Source of the DNA: Asticcacaulis sp. YBE204
GTDB lineage: Bacteria; Pseudomonadota; Alphaproteobacteria; Caulobacterales; Caulobacteraceae
Length of the DNA stretch: 64,000 nucleotides
Assembly (NCBI RefSeq): GCF_000495855.1
Contig: NZ_AWGF01000016.1
Span: 17,717 to 81,716 of the forward strand
Direction: 5' to 3'
The position numbers and the translations under genes are program-made. Positions 52,479-60,602 of the stretch are shown here, piece by piece (positions within the stretch are counted from its first letter, which is position 1; each line of letters opens with the position of its first letter). The notes beneath the pieces are model-generated. The model was given only the letters and a program-made list of their open reading frames with translations, had not been told where the DNA came from and ran no database searches.

Positions 52479-53261
52479 ATGATTTTCAGACCGATACTCG
52501 TCGCGGCATGCGTCGCCATGACCGCAACCGGCGCTTACGCGGAAGCGGACAAGAAAGACGATATCCTGCCTTTGGTACCGGTGTCGCCGTGCCAGACGCA
52601 CGACAAGGACGCCGAGGCAAAGGCCCAAGGCCTGGCGGACAAGTTCAGAACGGCGCTCCGTTCAGGCGATCGCGCGGCTATTCTCGGTATGGTGACGGAA
52701 ATGGAAGCCGTCATGGCTGCCGCACCCGCACCCTATTATATCGAGCGCTGCGAAAACGGCATCAATATCTACACCAGCAATATGACGGCGGCGATTTTGG
52801 TCGGCGCGATGGCGGCGGGCGACAAGGACAGCAAGGCCAACAATAATCTCAATCTCCACGGTCAGACGGCCTATGCGACACTGGCTTTCGGCCTGGGCTG
52901 GGCCTATGCCGACCGTCGGGACTATGACCGCTGCATCACGGTGCTCGAAGACGGTCTGAAGCGCGATCCGTTCGACGAACTGATGATCGCCGAAGAGCTG
53001 TATTGCATGGGGCAAGACCGGCGTAACGAGGAAACCGTCGCCAAGGCCGATGGTTACCTGAACAATTTCATGCTGGGTCTGTCGGACCTCGGCAAGGCCG
53101 CTATTCTGCGGCGCAAGGGCTATGCCCTGATCGAGCTGGCGCGGTGGGACGAGGCCGAGAAGGCCTATAAGGACTCGTTGAAGCTCGACCCGAAGAGCCA
53201 GATCGCCAAGAGCGAACTAGAGGTCATCAAGGCGCAGAAGAAGCGTTTGAAGGCGAGTTAA
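52479..53261 (+). CDS. exported TPR-repeat protein B
   Basis: 260 residues. Signal peptide MIFRPILVAACVAMTATGAYA. Paralogue of the 51246 gene: RRKGYALIELARWDEAEKAY then KDSLKLDPKSQIAKSELEVI matches its last TPR almost residue for residue. It has an added central region with cysteines (YIERCENGIN, YDRCITVLED, ELYCMGQD). The ATG lies only 2 bp after a hairpin whose arm covers the ribosome site, so translation may be controlled. The stop overlaps the convergent dehydrogenase gene by 4 bp. Confidence 0.8.
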   Translation: MIFRPILVAACVAMTATGAYAEADKKDDILPLVPVSPCQTHDKDAEAKAQGLADKFRTALRSGDRAAILGMVTEMEAVMAAAPAPYYIERCENGINIYTSNMTAAILVGAMAAGDKDSKANNNLNLHGQTAYATLAFGLGWAYADRRDYDRCITVLEDGLKRDPFDELMIAEELYCMGQDRRNEETVAKADGYLNNFMLGLSDLGKAAILRRKGYALIELARWDEAEKAYKDSLKLDPKSQIAKSELEVIKAQKKRLKAS

Positions 53262-54304
53262 GCGGTTGCAATATTGAACGGTTTCAGCGCGGCCAGATAG
53301 TCGTCTAGGCGGATATGGCCGAGGCTGGAGCGCGCGCCGGCGGCCAGCGGTTCGCCCTGCGCCAGCCGTTCGGCCAGCAGGATGGCCGGGACCGAGGGGA
53401 TCTGCGGTCCGTCGCCGTCCCTGGCGATGATATGCCAGTCGATCCGTTTGGGCCTCCCGTCGTGCCCGGTGCCGCTCAGGACCATGAACATGCCGCCATC
53501 GTCGGAGCCCAGTGGATCGAACAGGTCGGCGGCTTTTAACAACGGCTTGGCCAGGTTCGGCAGCGGAAAGGGCAGGAGCCGCCAGCGCACCGTCCACGAC
53601 AGCGCCCATAGCCCCAGATGGATAAAGCCCAGCTCCAGCCCGGCGCCAAAACGGATCGACTTGAGGCCATAGTGCGCGGGCAACAGGTCGAGGTCGGGGA
53701 TATCGCAATCGCCCATCAGGCGCGGCCCCAGATGCGGGAATCGGTGCCGCCGTAAACCCTGCCAGCCATAGGCTTTCTCGTGTCCGGCGAACGGTTTCAG
53801 CGGCTGCCCGACATAGGACAAAATCGCCGCCGTGGTGGCCAGACCGCGCTCCGCCCCTTGGCCCGGACAGATGCCGAAATCGACGGCATCCAGCGTGGCG
53901 AACCGGTCGCGGAAATGGTCAATGGCCGCCGACGACAGGCACGGCACGGTCGAGGCCCCGCTGATGGCGGTCACGTTGGCGGCTTTCGCCTCGGCGTCGA
54001 GCGCGCTGAATCCGACGACGAAATCGCGGGCGTCGGATAGGTCGACATAGTGGACGCCCGCGGCGATACAGGTCCGTGCCACGTGGTAATCCGCGCCCTG
54101 ATACGGTCCGGCGGTATGGACGACGACGGCGGGTTTGTATGTGGCCAGAGCTTCGGCCAGACCCGTATTGAGGTCGAAGCAGGCCTCGGCGCGTTTCGGG
54201 TCGCGCCCGGCGATGATCACGGATACGCCGCGCGCCCTCAGGCCATCGGCGATGCGCTTACCGAAATTACCATAGCCGCCTAACACCATTACCGAATTAG
54301 TCAC
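53258..54304 (-). CDS. saccharopine dehydrogenase-like NAD(P)-binding protein
   Basis: 348 residues. The opening MVLGGYGNFGKRIADGLRAR and VSVIIAGRDPKRAEACFDLN are the Rossmann start of the saccharopine dehydrogenase NADP-binding family, with VVVHTAGPYQGADYHVARTC next. Catalytic details of the family are not conserved enough to name a reaction. It overlaps the DUF4166 gene by 8 bp and lies last in a three-gene operon that starts with a DCC protein. Confidence 0.85.
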   Translation of the reverse strand: MTNSVMVLGGYGNFGKRIADGLRARGVSVIIAGRDPKRAEACFDLNTGLAEALATYKPAVVVHTAGPYQGADYHVARTCIAAGVHYVDLSDARDFVVGFSALDAEAKAANVTAISGASTVPCLSSAAIDHFRDRFATLDAVDFGICPGQGAERGLATTAAILSYVGQPLKPFAGHEKAYGWQGLRRHRFPHLGPRLMGDCDIPDLDLLPAHYGLKSIRFGAGLELGFIHLGLWALSWTVRWRLLPFPLPNLAKPLLKAADLFDPLGSDDGGMFMVLSGTGHDGRPKRIDWHIIARDGDGPQIPSVPAILLAERLAQGEPLAAGARSSLGHIRLDDYLAALKPFNIATA

Positions 54305-54908
54305 GCCGCAGAATCTCCGTCACCCGGAATTCGCCGCCGTAGCTGTAGAGCGGCTTTTCCAGCAAACCACCTGACATCTGCATGTGCATCTTGAAGCTGT
54401 CCTCGCCGGTCGCCTGTTCGTAGGCATAGCCGTAGCCGACGAGCCATTCGATCGGCATGGGGATATCGAGGCCCAGCAGGCGCACCACATAACCGGCGTG
54501 GCGCAGAATGACCTTGTCTTTGTCGAAATAGTAGGTCGCTTTCCACCCCGCGCCGGTCTTCATATATTCGGTCACGCGGTGGGCGCGTTTGGAGATCATA
54601 CGCGAGCGAAACACGACCGGCGCGCGGCCCGGAAAGTTGAAAATGCGCTCAAAGACGAAAGCGTTGCTGTCGGGCTCGGAATGAAAATGCACGGTCGTCG
54701 GCACGGCGGTGCCTTCATAGGGCGTCAGCATGCCGGTCAGTTTGATCAGCCACGACAGCTTGCGCATCCACGGGTGCATCTCGACATCGAGCGTCCCTTC
54801 GACGGTGACGCGATCGCGCGAAAATGGCCGGTTGGCGTAGTGGGCCTTGAGCGCCGGGGGCAGGGCGGCCCACTGCTCATCGAACACGGCTTCGAAGGTG
54901 GTTTTCAT
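54297..54908 (-). CDS. DUF4166 family protein
   Basis: 203 residues from the ATG at 54908. RPFSRDRVTVEGTLDVEMHP, FVFERIFNFPGRAPVVFRSR and YGGEFRVTEILRRD give the DUF4166 pattern, a predicted lipid- or sterol-associated beta-rich protein. The start overlaps the DCC gene stop by 4 bp (ATGA). The trio with a DCC protein and a saccharopine-dehydrogenase-like enzyme recurs in other bacteria to my knowledge, but the pathway is not established. Confidence 0.85.
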   Translation of the reverse strand: MKTTFEAVFDEQWAALPPALKAHYANRPFSRDRVTVEGTLDVEMHPWMRKLSWLIKLTGMLTPYEGTAVPTTVHFHSEPDSNAFVFERIFNFPGRAPVVFRSRMISKRAHRVTEYMKTGAGWKATYYFDKDKVILRHAGYVVRLLGLDIPMPIEWLVGYGYAYEQATGEDSFKMHMQMSGGLLEKPLYSYGGEFRVTEILRRD

Positions 54909-55312
54909 ATCTCGTGCTTCCCCATCAATTTCAGGCTCACGCGTCGTCCGGTTTTCAGCACCGGATAAAGCCATTTGACCCGCGCTTTCGAGCGGAACAG
55001 CCAGGCATTGAAACGGTTGAACGCATCGCTCGACGAGCCCATCAAAGCCAGCATATGCATGGCGTCTTCGCCGTGGTGCAACTGTCCCTGATAGGCGACG
55101 ACGATGCCCTGATTGAGGTCGAAACCGCGCGCCTTGATTTCGGCTATCAACGGGTGATCGGTCGTCCGCGCATCGAGCGTTTCCAGCCGTCCGACGGCGC
55201 GATTGACGCGAAAACCCTGCGCCCCCGCCCGGCACAGCGGGCAGTCGCCGTCATAGACGAGATAGAGCGTATCGGCGTCGGTCTTGCTCATCATCCCCTG
55301 ACCCTTTATCAC
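54905..55312 (-). CDS. DCC family thiol-disulfide oxidoreductase-like protein (DUF393)
   Basis: 135 residues; the start may instead be the Met at residue 7 or 8. LVYDGDCPLCRAGAQGFRVN carries the DxDCPLC signature (C24 and C27) of the DCC family, small proteins with a thioredoxin-like active site. The family reduces disulfides or carries redox signals. It is the first gene of the operon and lies 31 bp from the divergent DUF2269 gene, so the two promoters must overlap. Confidence 0.88.
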   Translation of the reverse strand: MIKGQGMMSKTDADTLYLVYDGDCPLCRAGAQGFRVNRAVGRLETLDARTTDHPLIAEIKARGFDLNQGIVVAYQGQLHHGEDAMHMLALMGSSSDAFNRFNAWLFRSKARVKWLYPVLKTGRRVSLKLMGKHEI

Positions 55313-55343
55313 CTTGTCATAGGCCTGTCGGGGAGGGGGATCA

Positions 55344-55805
55344 ATGCTCTATCTGTGGATCAAGTGGGTACACGTCGTGTCCTCGACCATCCTGTTCGGG
55401 ACAGGCATCGGCACGGCCTTTTTCATGTTCATGGCCAATCGGCGCAAGGACGTCGCGGGCATCGCCTTCGCCGCGCGCCACGTGGTCATTGCCGATTGGA
55501 TTTTCACCACGCCTGCCGTGACGGTGCAGCTTCTGACCGGGCTATGGCTGGTCCATCTGGGCGGGTTTAGCCTGTTCGGTGGCTGGGTACTGGGCGGATT
55601 GCTGCTCTATGTGTTCGCAGGCCTGTGCTGGCTGCCGGTGGTGTGGATGCAGATCCGGATGCGCGACCTGTCGAAAGCCGCACTGGCGTCGGGCGAGCCC
55701 CTGCCGCCACTTTACTGGATCTATGAACGCTGGTGGGTGATCCTCGGCGCGCTCGCCTTTCCGGCGATCGTGGTGGTGTTCTGGCTGATGGTGGTAAAGC
55801 CGTAG
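55344..55805 (+). CDS. DUF2269 family membrane protein
   Basis: 153 residues with four membrane segments (about residues 8-28, 45-72, 80-100 and 128-150). WIKWVHVVSSTILFGTGIGT near the N terminus is the family hallmark, with a His in the first helix. Function unknown. It is divergent from the DCC/DUF4166/dehydrogenase operon and may be functionally linked to it. Confidence 0.88.
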   Translation: MLYLWIKWVHVVSSTILFGTGIGTAFFMFMANRRKDVAGIAFAARHVVIADWIFTTPAVTVQLLTGLWLVHLGGFSLFGGWVLGGLLLYVFAGLCWLPVVWMQIRMRDLSKAALASGEPLPPLYWIYERWWVILGALAFPAIVVVFWLMVVKP

Positions 55806-55916
55806 TCAGGGGCGTAAATATTGATTTGCAGCCCTTGACCGCCACAATTGCGCCCCTATCTCTGACGCAGCACTGAGACACCCCGACAGGGGAAACCCGA
55901 ACTAAGGATTTCCGCG

Positions 55917-56543
55917 ATGATCACCCTGCACACCTGGACGACGCCCAACGGTTTCAAGGCCTCCATCGCGCTGGAGGAACTGGGTCTGCCGTACAAGGTC
56001 AATCCGATCAATATCGGCGCGGACGATCAGTTCAAGCCGGAGTTCCTCAAAATCTCCCCCAACAACAAGATCCCGGCCATCGTCGATGACGAGACCGGCA
56101 TCAGCGTCTTCGAAACCGGCGCCATCCTCGTCTATCTGGCCGAAAAGACCGGCAAGCTGCTGCCCGCGTCGGGCGAGGCGCGGTATAAGGTATTGGAATG
56201 GCTCAACTGGCAGATGGGCGGTTTGGGGCCGATGCTGGGGCAACTGGGCCACTTTACGGTATTCGCGCCGGAACAGGTGCCCTATGCCCAGAACCGTTAC
56301 AAGACCGAGGCGATCCGCCTGCTGAAGGTGCTTAAAACGCAACTGTCGAAGCATCCTTACGTGGCGGGCGAGGACTATTCGATCGCCGACATCGCCATCT
56401 ATCCGTGGATCAATACGCTCCGCACCTTCTACAAGCAGGAAGCGCTGCTGGAAGCCACGCCGCATATCAATGCCTGGTTCGCCAAGGTCGGCGAACGCCC
56501 GGCGGTACAAAAGGGCATGACCATCGGCAAGGAAGCGCGTTAG
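55917..56543 (+). CDS. glutathione S-transferase (YfcG/GstB-type)
   Basis: 208 residues. HTWTTPNGFKASIALEELGL has the TxPNG active-site loop of nu-class-like GSTs such as YfcG, whose disulfide-bond reductase activity uses a Thr/Asn rather than Ser or Tyr. IPAIVDDE and ETGAILVYLAEK are the glutathione site. The C-terminal domain ends with HINAWFAKVGERPAVQKGM. The gene stands alone, with ~110 bp of non-coding DNA upstream. Confidence 0.92.
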   Translation: MITLHTWTTPNGFKASIALEELGLPYKVNPINIGADDQFKPEFLKISPNNKIPAIVDDETGISVFETGAILVYLAEKTGKLLPASGEARYKVLEWLNWQMGGLGPMLGQLGHFTVFAPEQVPYAQNRYKTEAIRLLKVLKTQLSKHPYVAGEDYSIADIAIYPWINTLRTFYKQEALLEATPHINAWFAKVGERPAVQKGMTIGKEAR

Positions 56544-56545
56544 GC

Positions 56546-57370
56546 CTATTTGGATTTTACGACCGTTACCGAACGCATGACGTCATTATAGACTTCAGTG
56601 GTTGGCCACATTGGGCGGCCATCGTAACGAAACGGCGTTAGCACCACCTCTCTCAGGTGGCGTTTCGGAACGGCGACCACCTTGGCGCCTTTGGCGATAA
56701 ACTCATCCAGCAGCCATATGCCCTTGGGTAAGCCGCCTAATTCCCGCAATTTCCAGTTCCCATCAGGCATTAGGCTGACTTCGGCAAAACTACGGGACTT
56801 TAGTTGCGGATTCTGGCAGGCCACGTAAAACAATGACGGACCTGCCCATTCCGGTATTTCACAGGGAAAAGGTGCTTTCCACGCTGTGGCATGATCGGGC
56901 GAGGCCCAATCGATCAGGTGGAATTGCGCCGGACTATGCATCTCCTCGATCGCTGAGTCGGTCACGTAGCGGCCATCGGGTGAGGGCGCGACATTGGCAT
57001 CGAACCAGAACAAGCGCCCGTCTTTGCCGATCAGAATAAGGTTTCCGCCTTCGCCCGGATACCAAACGGTCAAGGCATGAGGTTCCGGCGCGCTGTCCGC
57101 TGACGTTTTCAGTTGCCACATCATCCAGTAGGTCCAGATATAGCATTCATTAACCGGGCAGTTTCCCGAAGCGTTGTCTTTAAGATGGACAACTGGCTTA
57201 CCGTCGAAATTCAAGATGAGCGTGTCTGCGTTTCGTTCAGCAAGGCCGCTGGATTCCGTCAATCGTTCAGGTTCCCCATCACGGTAACCCATATCGAACG
57301 GTTGTATGGCCTGAGCGACACCGATATTGGTCGCGATCAGAAAAATGGTCGCTAAAACGGTCTTCAGCAT
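56546..57370 (-). CDS. exported protein of unknown function
   Basis: 274 residues with a signal peptide (MLKTVLATIFLIATNIGVAQA). The mature part has several Cys (NCPVNECY, FPCEIPEW, YVACQNPQ) likely forming disulfides and many Trp/Tyr, suggesting an extracytoplasmic beta-rich fold. No family is recognised. Base composition in this gene is a little lower in GC and less biased than its neighbours, which hints at later acquisition (visual impression only). It ends 3 bp from the convergent GST gene. Confidence 0.65.
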   Translation of the reverse strand: MLKTVLATIFLIATNIGVAQAIQPFDMGYRDGEPERLTESSGLAERNADTLILNFDGKPVVHLKDNASGNCPVNECYIWTYWMMWQLKTSADSAPEPHALTVWYPGEGGNLILIGKDGRLFWFDANVAPSPDGRYVTDSAIEEMHSPAQFHLIDWASPDHATAWKAPFPCEIPEWAGPSLFYVACQNPQLKSRSFAEVSLMPDGNWKLRELGGLPKGIWLLDEFIAKGAKVVAVPKRHLREVVLTPFRYDGRPMWPTTEVYNDVMRSVTVVKSK

Positions 57371-57409
57371 GTCCTGCCCCCTGTTTCGAGGACGGTATCA
57401 TGCGCATAG

Positions 57410-57886
57410 TTATTCCGCCATTAAATCCATATATCCGGCATTTAGGAAGTTTAAGGCCTCATCTGGCGCGATGCTGAGCAGCAAACCGCGCTGACCGGCA
57501 TTGATATAGACAATGTCATAAAGCTGCGCGGTTTCGTCGATGGCGGTGGGGTGGGCTTTACGCTGGCCGAAGGGCGAGATTCCGCCGACCTTGAAGCCGG
57601 TGACCTTTTCCGCTTCGGGCACTTTCATCATGTTAGCCGACTTGCCCTTGAAATGCGCAGCCAGCTTTTTCATCGACACTTCGCCGTCCGACGGCACAAC
57701 GACGCAGACGCCCTTGCCGTCGACCTCGGCCATCAGGGTCTTGAAGGTTTGCGACGGATCGACGTTCAGGGCCTCGGCGGCTTGCAGTCCGACGCGCGGC
57801 GCGTCCGGGTCGTAGGCATAGGGGTGGAGATCGAAGACGATCCCGGCTTTGGTGAGGGCAGCAGTGGCGGCGGTGGTTTTGGACAT
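57410..57886 (-). CDS. ybaK: Cys-tRNA(Pro) deacylase, YbaK/EbsC family
   Basis: 158 residues. FDLHPYAYDPD, LNVDPSQTFKTLMAEVDGKG, VVPSDGEVSMKKLAAHFKGK and VGGISPFGQRKAHPTAIDET are the YbaK pattern with the catalytic Lys in the QTFKTL helix and the GISPFGQRK substrate loop. The enzyme hydrolyses mischarged Cys-tRNA(Pro). A palindromic element starts 12 bp upstream of the start codon. Confidence 0.94.
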   Translation of the reverse strand: MSKTTAATAALTKAGIVFDLHPYAYDPDAPRVGLQAAEALNVDPSQTFKTLMAEVDGKGVCVVVPSDGEVSMKKLAAHFKGKSANMMKVPEAEKVTGFKVGGISPFGQRKAHPTAIDETAQLYDIVYINAGQRGLLLSIAPDEALNFLNAGYMDLMAE

Positions 57887-57898
57887 GGACTTGTCATT

Positions 57899-58019
57899 TT
57901 TTTCCCTCTCCCTGAGGGAGAGGGTGGCCCGACTGGGCCGGGTGAGGGGGAAAGGGTGCAGCGAGTATGTGTTTAACAGTTCCCCCTCACCCTAGCCCTC
58001 TCCCTCAAGGGAGAGGGGA
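57899..58019. repeat. CTCTCCC-type palindromic element, copy 2
   Basis: About 121 bp: TTTCCCTCTCCCTGAGGGAG, GGTGGCCC...GGGCCGGGTGAGGGGG, then TTCCCCCTCACCCTAGCCCT and CTCCCTCAAGGGAGAGGGGA. The last bases also encode the end of the threonine aldolase gene. Same family as 9458 and 59055. Confidence 0.88.
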
Positions 58020-59045
58020 TTGTTGAGAGCCGCAATCGGCAAGGAACTGATCGACCTCCGCGGCGGTAGTGATGAAACTGCACACCAGACGGTAGGCATT
58101 ATCCCCGGCGAGCGACCACGGATAGAATTTATGGCCCGCCGCTTCAAGGCCCTTTGCGACCTTGGGTGGCAGGGTGACGAACAGGGCATTGGCTTCGACC
58201 GGATAGAGCACCGATACGCCGTCGATGCCAGCCAATCCGGCCTCCAGCCGCTGCGCCATCGCGTTGGCGTGACCAGCCAGTTCAAGCCACAGATCGCCCT
58301 CCAGCAAGGCCAGCAATTGCGCGGAAACGAAGCGCATCTTCGACGGCAACTGCCCCATGCGCTTGTGCCAGTATTCGAAATCGCGCTGGAGCGCCGGATT
58401 GAAGATGACCACGGCTTCGGCCAGAGCCGCGCCCGCCTTGGTGCCGCCGAACGACAATATATCGACGCCAGTCACGGCCTCACGCGGCCACACGCCTAAT
58501 GAGGCCACCGCATTGCTCAGGCGCGCCCCATCCATGTGGATCAGCAGGTCGTGCGCATCGGCAACGGCACGCAAGGCCTGCAACTCCGCGATGCTGTAGA
58601 CCGTGCCGATCTCGGTCGATTGCGTCAGGCTGATCACCCGGGGCCGCACGGCGTGCGGCGCGTGGTCCTTCGATCCGGCGACGATGCGCTCGATACCGTC
58701 GGGCGTCAGCTTGCCGAGGTGATCCGGCGCGATCAGAATCTTGGCCCCGGTGAAGAACTCCGGCAGGCCGCATTCGTCGTTCTGGATATGGGCGTCGCGC
58801 GTGGCGATGACGGCCTCGAACGGTTTCATCATGGCGGCCAGCGCCACGCCATTGGTCGCCGAGCCATTGAAGGTCGGGAAGGCGCGCAATTGCGGCGCGG
58901 CGAACACCTCGCGCAGTTTTGCGTTGAGGCGGAGGGTGACCTCGTCGGCCCCGTAGGACGGCATGTGGCCGCTATTGACGGCGCCTAAGGCTGCCAGAAC
59001 GGCGGGGTGCATCGGGGCGGTATTGTCGCTGGCTAAGGAGGGCAT
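58005..59045 (-). CDS. low-specificity L-threonine aldolase family protein
   Basis: 346 residues. A PLP enzyme of the beta-eliminating lyase/threonine aldolase group, cleaving L-threonine or allo-threonine to glycine and acetaldehyde. The PLP lysine is in VDILSFGGTKAGAALAEAVV and the PLP-contacting Asp/Asn region in LIHMDGARLSNAVASLG. The last ~6 codons (CGSQQSPLP) run into the adjacent repeat element, so the natural C terminus has been replaced or extended by it. Two copies of the same repeat bracket the gene. Confidence 0.93.
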   Translation of the reverse strand: MPSLASDNTAPMHPAVLAALGAVNSGHMPSYGADEVTLRLNAKLREVFAAPQLRAFPTFNGSATNGVALAAMMKPFEAVIATRDAHIQNDECGLPEFFTGAKILIAPDHLGKLTPDGIERIVAGSKDHAPHAVRPRVISLTQSTEIGTVYSIAELQALRAVADAHDLLIHMDGARLSNAVASLGVWPREAVTGVDILSFGGTKAGAALAEAVVIFNPALQRDFEYWHKRMGQLPSKMRFVSAQLLALLEGDLWLELAGHANAMAQRLEAGLAGIDGVSVLYPVEANALFVTLPPKVAKGLEAAGHKFYPWSLAGDNAYRLVCSFITTAAEVDQFLADCGSQQSPLP

Positions 59046-59054
59046 GATTTCAAC

Positions 59055-59162
59055 TTTCCCCTCTCCCTATGGGGAGAGGGTGGCCTGAAAGGCCGGGTGA
59101 GGGGGCGTGACACGCTCGGAGGTGGCCCCCTCACCCCAGCCCTCTCCCCGTAGGGGCGAGGG
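59055..59162. repeat. CTCTCCC-type palindromic element, copy 3
   Basis: About 108 bp: TTCCCCTCTCCCTATGGGGA, GGTGGCCTGAAAGGCCGGGTGAG, then GGCCCCCTCACCCCAGCCCT and CTCCCCGTAGGGGCGAGGGA. It sits 10 bp from the threonine aldolase start, mirroring the copy at its other end. Confidence 0.88.
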
Positions 59163-59185
59163 AGTTTAAGTAAGGCCATTCTAAG

Positions 59186-59641
59186 CTATTTAGCGGGTTT
59201 CTTCCTCACATATAATGTCTTGTGGACGCGCGCCACCACTACGCCGTCGTCATCCACCACATCGACCTCGAATTCCGGCTCGATCTTGGGCTGGCTGTCG
59301 GCCAACGCCCTGATCCGCGCGATCTCTTCCGGCGGGATGCGAAAGATGGCCTTGACCCGCCCGCGACCGGGCTTGAGGAAGTCGATGCGCGCCGCCTTGT
59401 CCCACACGATATAGCCGCGCCCCAGTTGCGTCATCAGGATCGCCATGAAGAACGGGTCGCACATCATATAGAGCGAGCCGCCGAACTGTGTGCCGACGAC
59501 GTTGCGGTTCCACCAGCGTAGCTTCATGTGGACCTCGATCTCGGTGAAGTCGTCGGAATAGCGCACGACGCGGATACCGGCCCCGATCATCGGCGGATAG
59601 AGGTTGATCAGCTTGAAACGTTTGATAGGGTCGCTGGCCAT
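59186..59641 (-). CDS. DUF4442 family hotdog-fold protein (thioesterase-like)
   Basis: 151 residues from the ATG at 59641, chosen because GGAG is 7 bp upstream. FTEIEVHMKLRWWNRNVVGT, QFGGSLYMMCDPFFMAILMT and KAARIDFLKPGRGRVKAIFR are the DUF4442/PaaI-like hotdog pattern. Probable acyl-CoA or acyl-carrier thioesterase, substrate unknown. It is divergent from panE. Confidence 0.85.
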   Translation of the reverse strand: MASDPIKRFKLINLYPPMIGAGIRVVRYSDDFTEIEVHMKLRWWNRNVVGTQFGGSLYMMCDPFFMAILMTQLGRGYIVWDKAARIDFLKPGRGRVKAIFRIPPEEIARIRALADSQPKIEPEFEVDVVDDDGVVVARVHKTLYVRKKPAK

Positions 59642-59726
59642 AAGTACGCTCCGCATGAGATTGTCTTGACCTTAACGTCAAACGCAGCAGCGGTACAGAT
59701 TCACCCAAGGGAAGCCGGTACTTAAA

Positions 59727-60602
59727 ATGAAGAATATCCTGATCATCGGACCGGGCGCTGTCGGCCTGAGCGCCGGAGCGGCCCTGATCGACGCCGGACA
59801 CGACGTCACCTTCGCCGCGCGTCAGGCCTTCGCGCCGTTACGCGTCAACTGTGCCGGCGAACCCGCGCGCGATCTGGCCGTCACCGTCGTCACCGATCCG
59901 GCTGAGGTCACGCCGCCCGACTGGGTACTGCTCTGCGTCAAGGCGCATCAGGTTCAGGGCGCGGCGGACTGGCTCAACGCGGCGGCGGGTGAGGGGACGC
60001 GCGTCGCCATCCTGCAAAACGGCGTCGAACACGTCGAGCGTGTCGAACCGCTGGTGCCGAACGTGCCTCTGGTGCCGGTGGTCGTGGATATCCCCGCAGG
60101 TCGTTACGCCCCCGGCGTCGTCGAATGGCGCGGGCGGGCCAATCTGCTGGTGCCGGACTCAGCCGATGGCCGTGATTTCTGCGCCCTGTTCGACGGCACC
60201 TTCGTCAGCGCGCGCACGACCGGGGATTTCGTCACCGACAATTGGCTGAAGCTGTGCGTCAATGCGCCCGGCGGCGCGGTCCTGGCCCTGACCGGTCAGC
60301 CGATGCGCGTCTTCCATAAACCGGGCGTGGCCGATATCGCCCGCGCCATCCTCAGTGAATGCGTGGCGGTGGGTAGGGCCGAGGGCGCGAAATTGCCCGA
60401 CAGCCTCATCGAGGCCCAGATGGCGAAATTCATGGACGCTACCCCGGACGACACCAATTCGATGTACGACGACCGGGCGGCGGGCCGCGAAACCGAATGG
60501 GACGCCCGCAATGCGGTGATCGTGCGAAAAGGCCGCAAGCATGGTATCCCGACCCCGGTCAGCGATATCCTCGTGCCCCTGCTGGCGGGACAAACCCCAT
60601 GA
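59727..60602 (+). CDS. 2-dehydropantoate 2-reductase family protein
   Basis: 291 residues. N-terminal NADP motif ILIIGPGAVGLSAGAALIDA (about residues 4-23), VKAHQVQ and LQNGVEHVE substrate regions, and the C-terminal dimerisation/catalytic part with NWLKLCVNAPGGAVLALTGQ. The catalytic Lys is probably in DNWLKL. PanE makes pantoate for coenzyme A; several paralogues exist in these bacteria, so the exact role is less certain than the fold. The stop overlaps the transporter gene by 4 bp. Confidence 0.9.
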   Translation: MKNILIIGPGAVGLSAGAALIDAGHDVTFAARQAFAPLRVNCAGEPARDLAVTVVTDPAEVTPPDWVLLCVKAHQVQGAADWLNAAAGEGTRVAILQNGVEHVERVEPLVPNVPLVPVVVDIPAGRYAPGVVEWRGRANLLVPDSADGRDFCALFDGTFVSARTTGDFVTDNWLKLCVNAPGGAVLALTGQPMRVFHKPGVADIARAILSECVAVGRAEGAKLPDSLIEAQMAKFMDATPDDTNSMYDDRAAGRETEWDARNAVIVRKGRKHGIPTPVSDILVPLLAGQTP

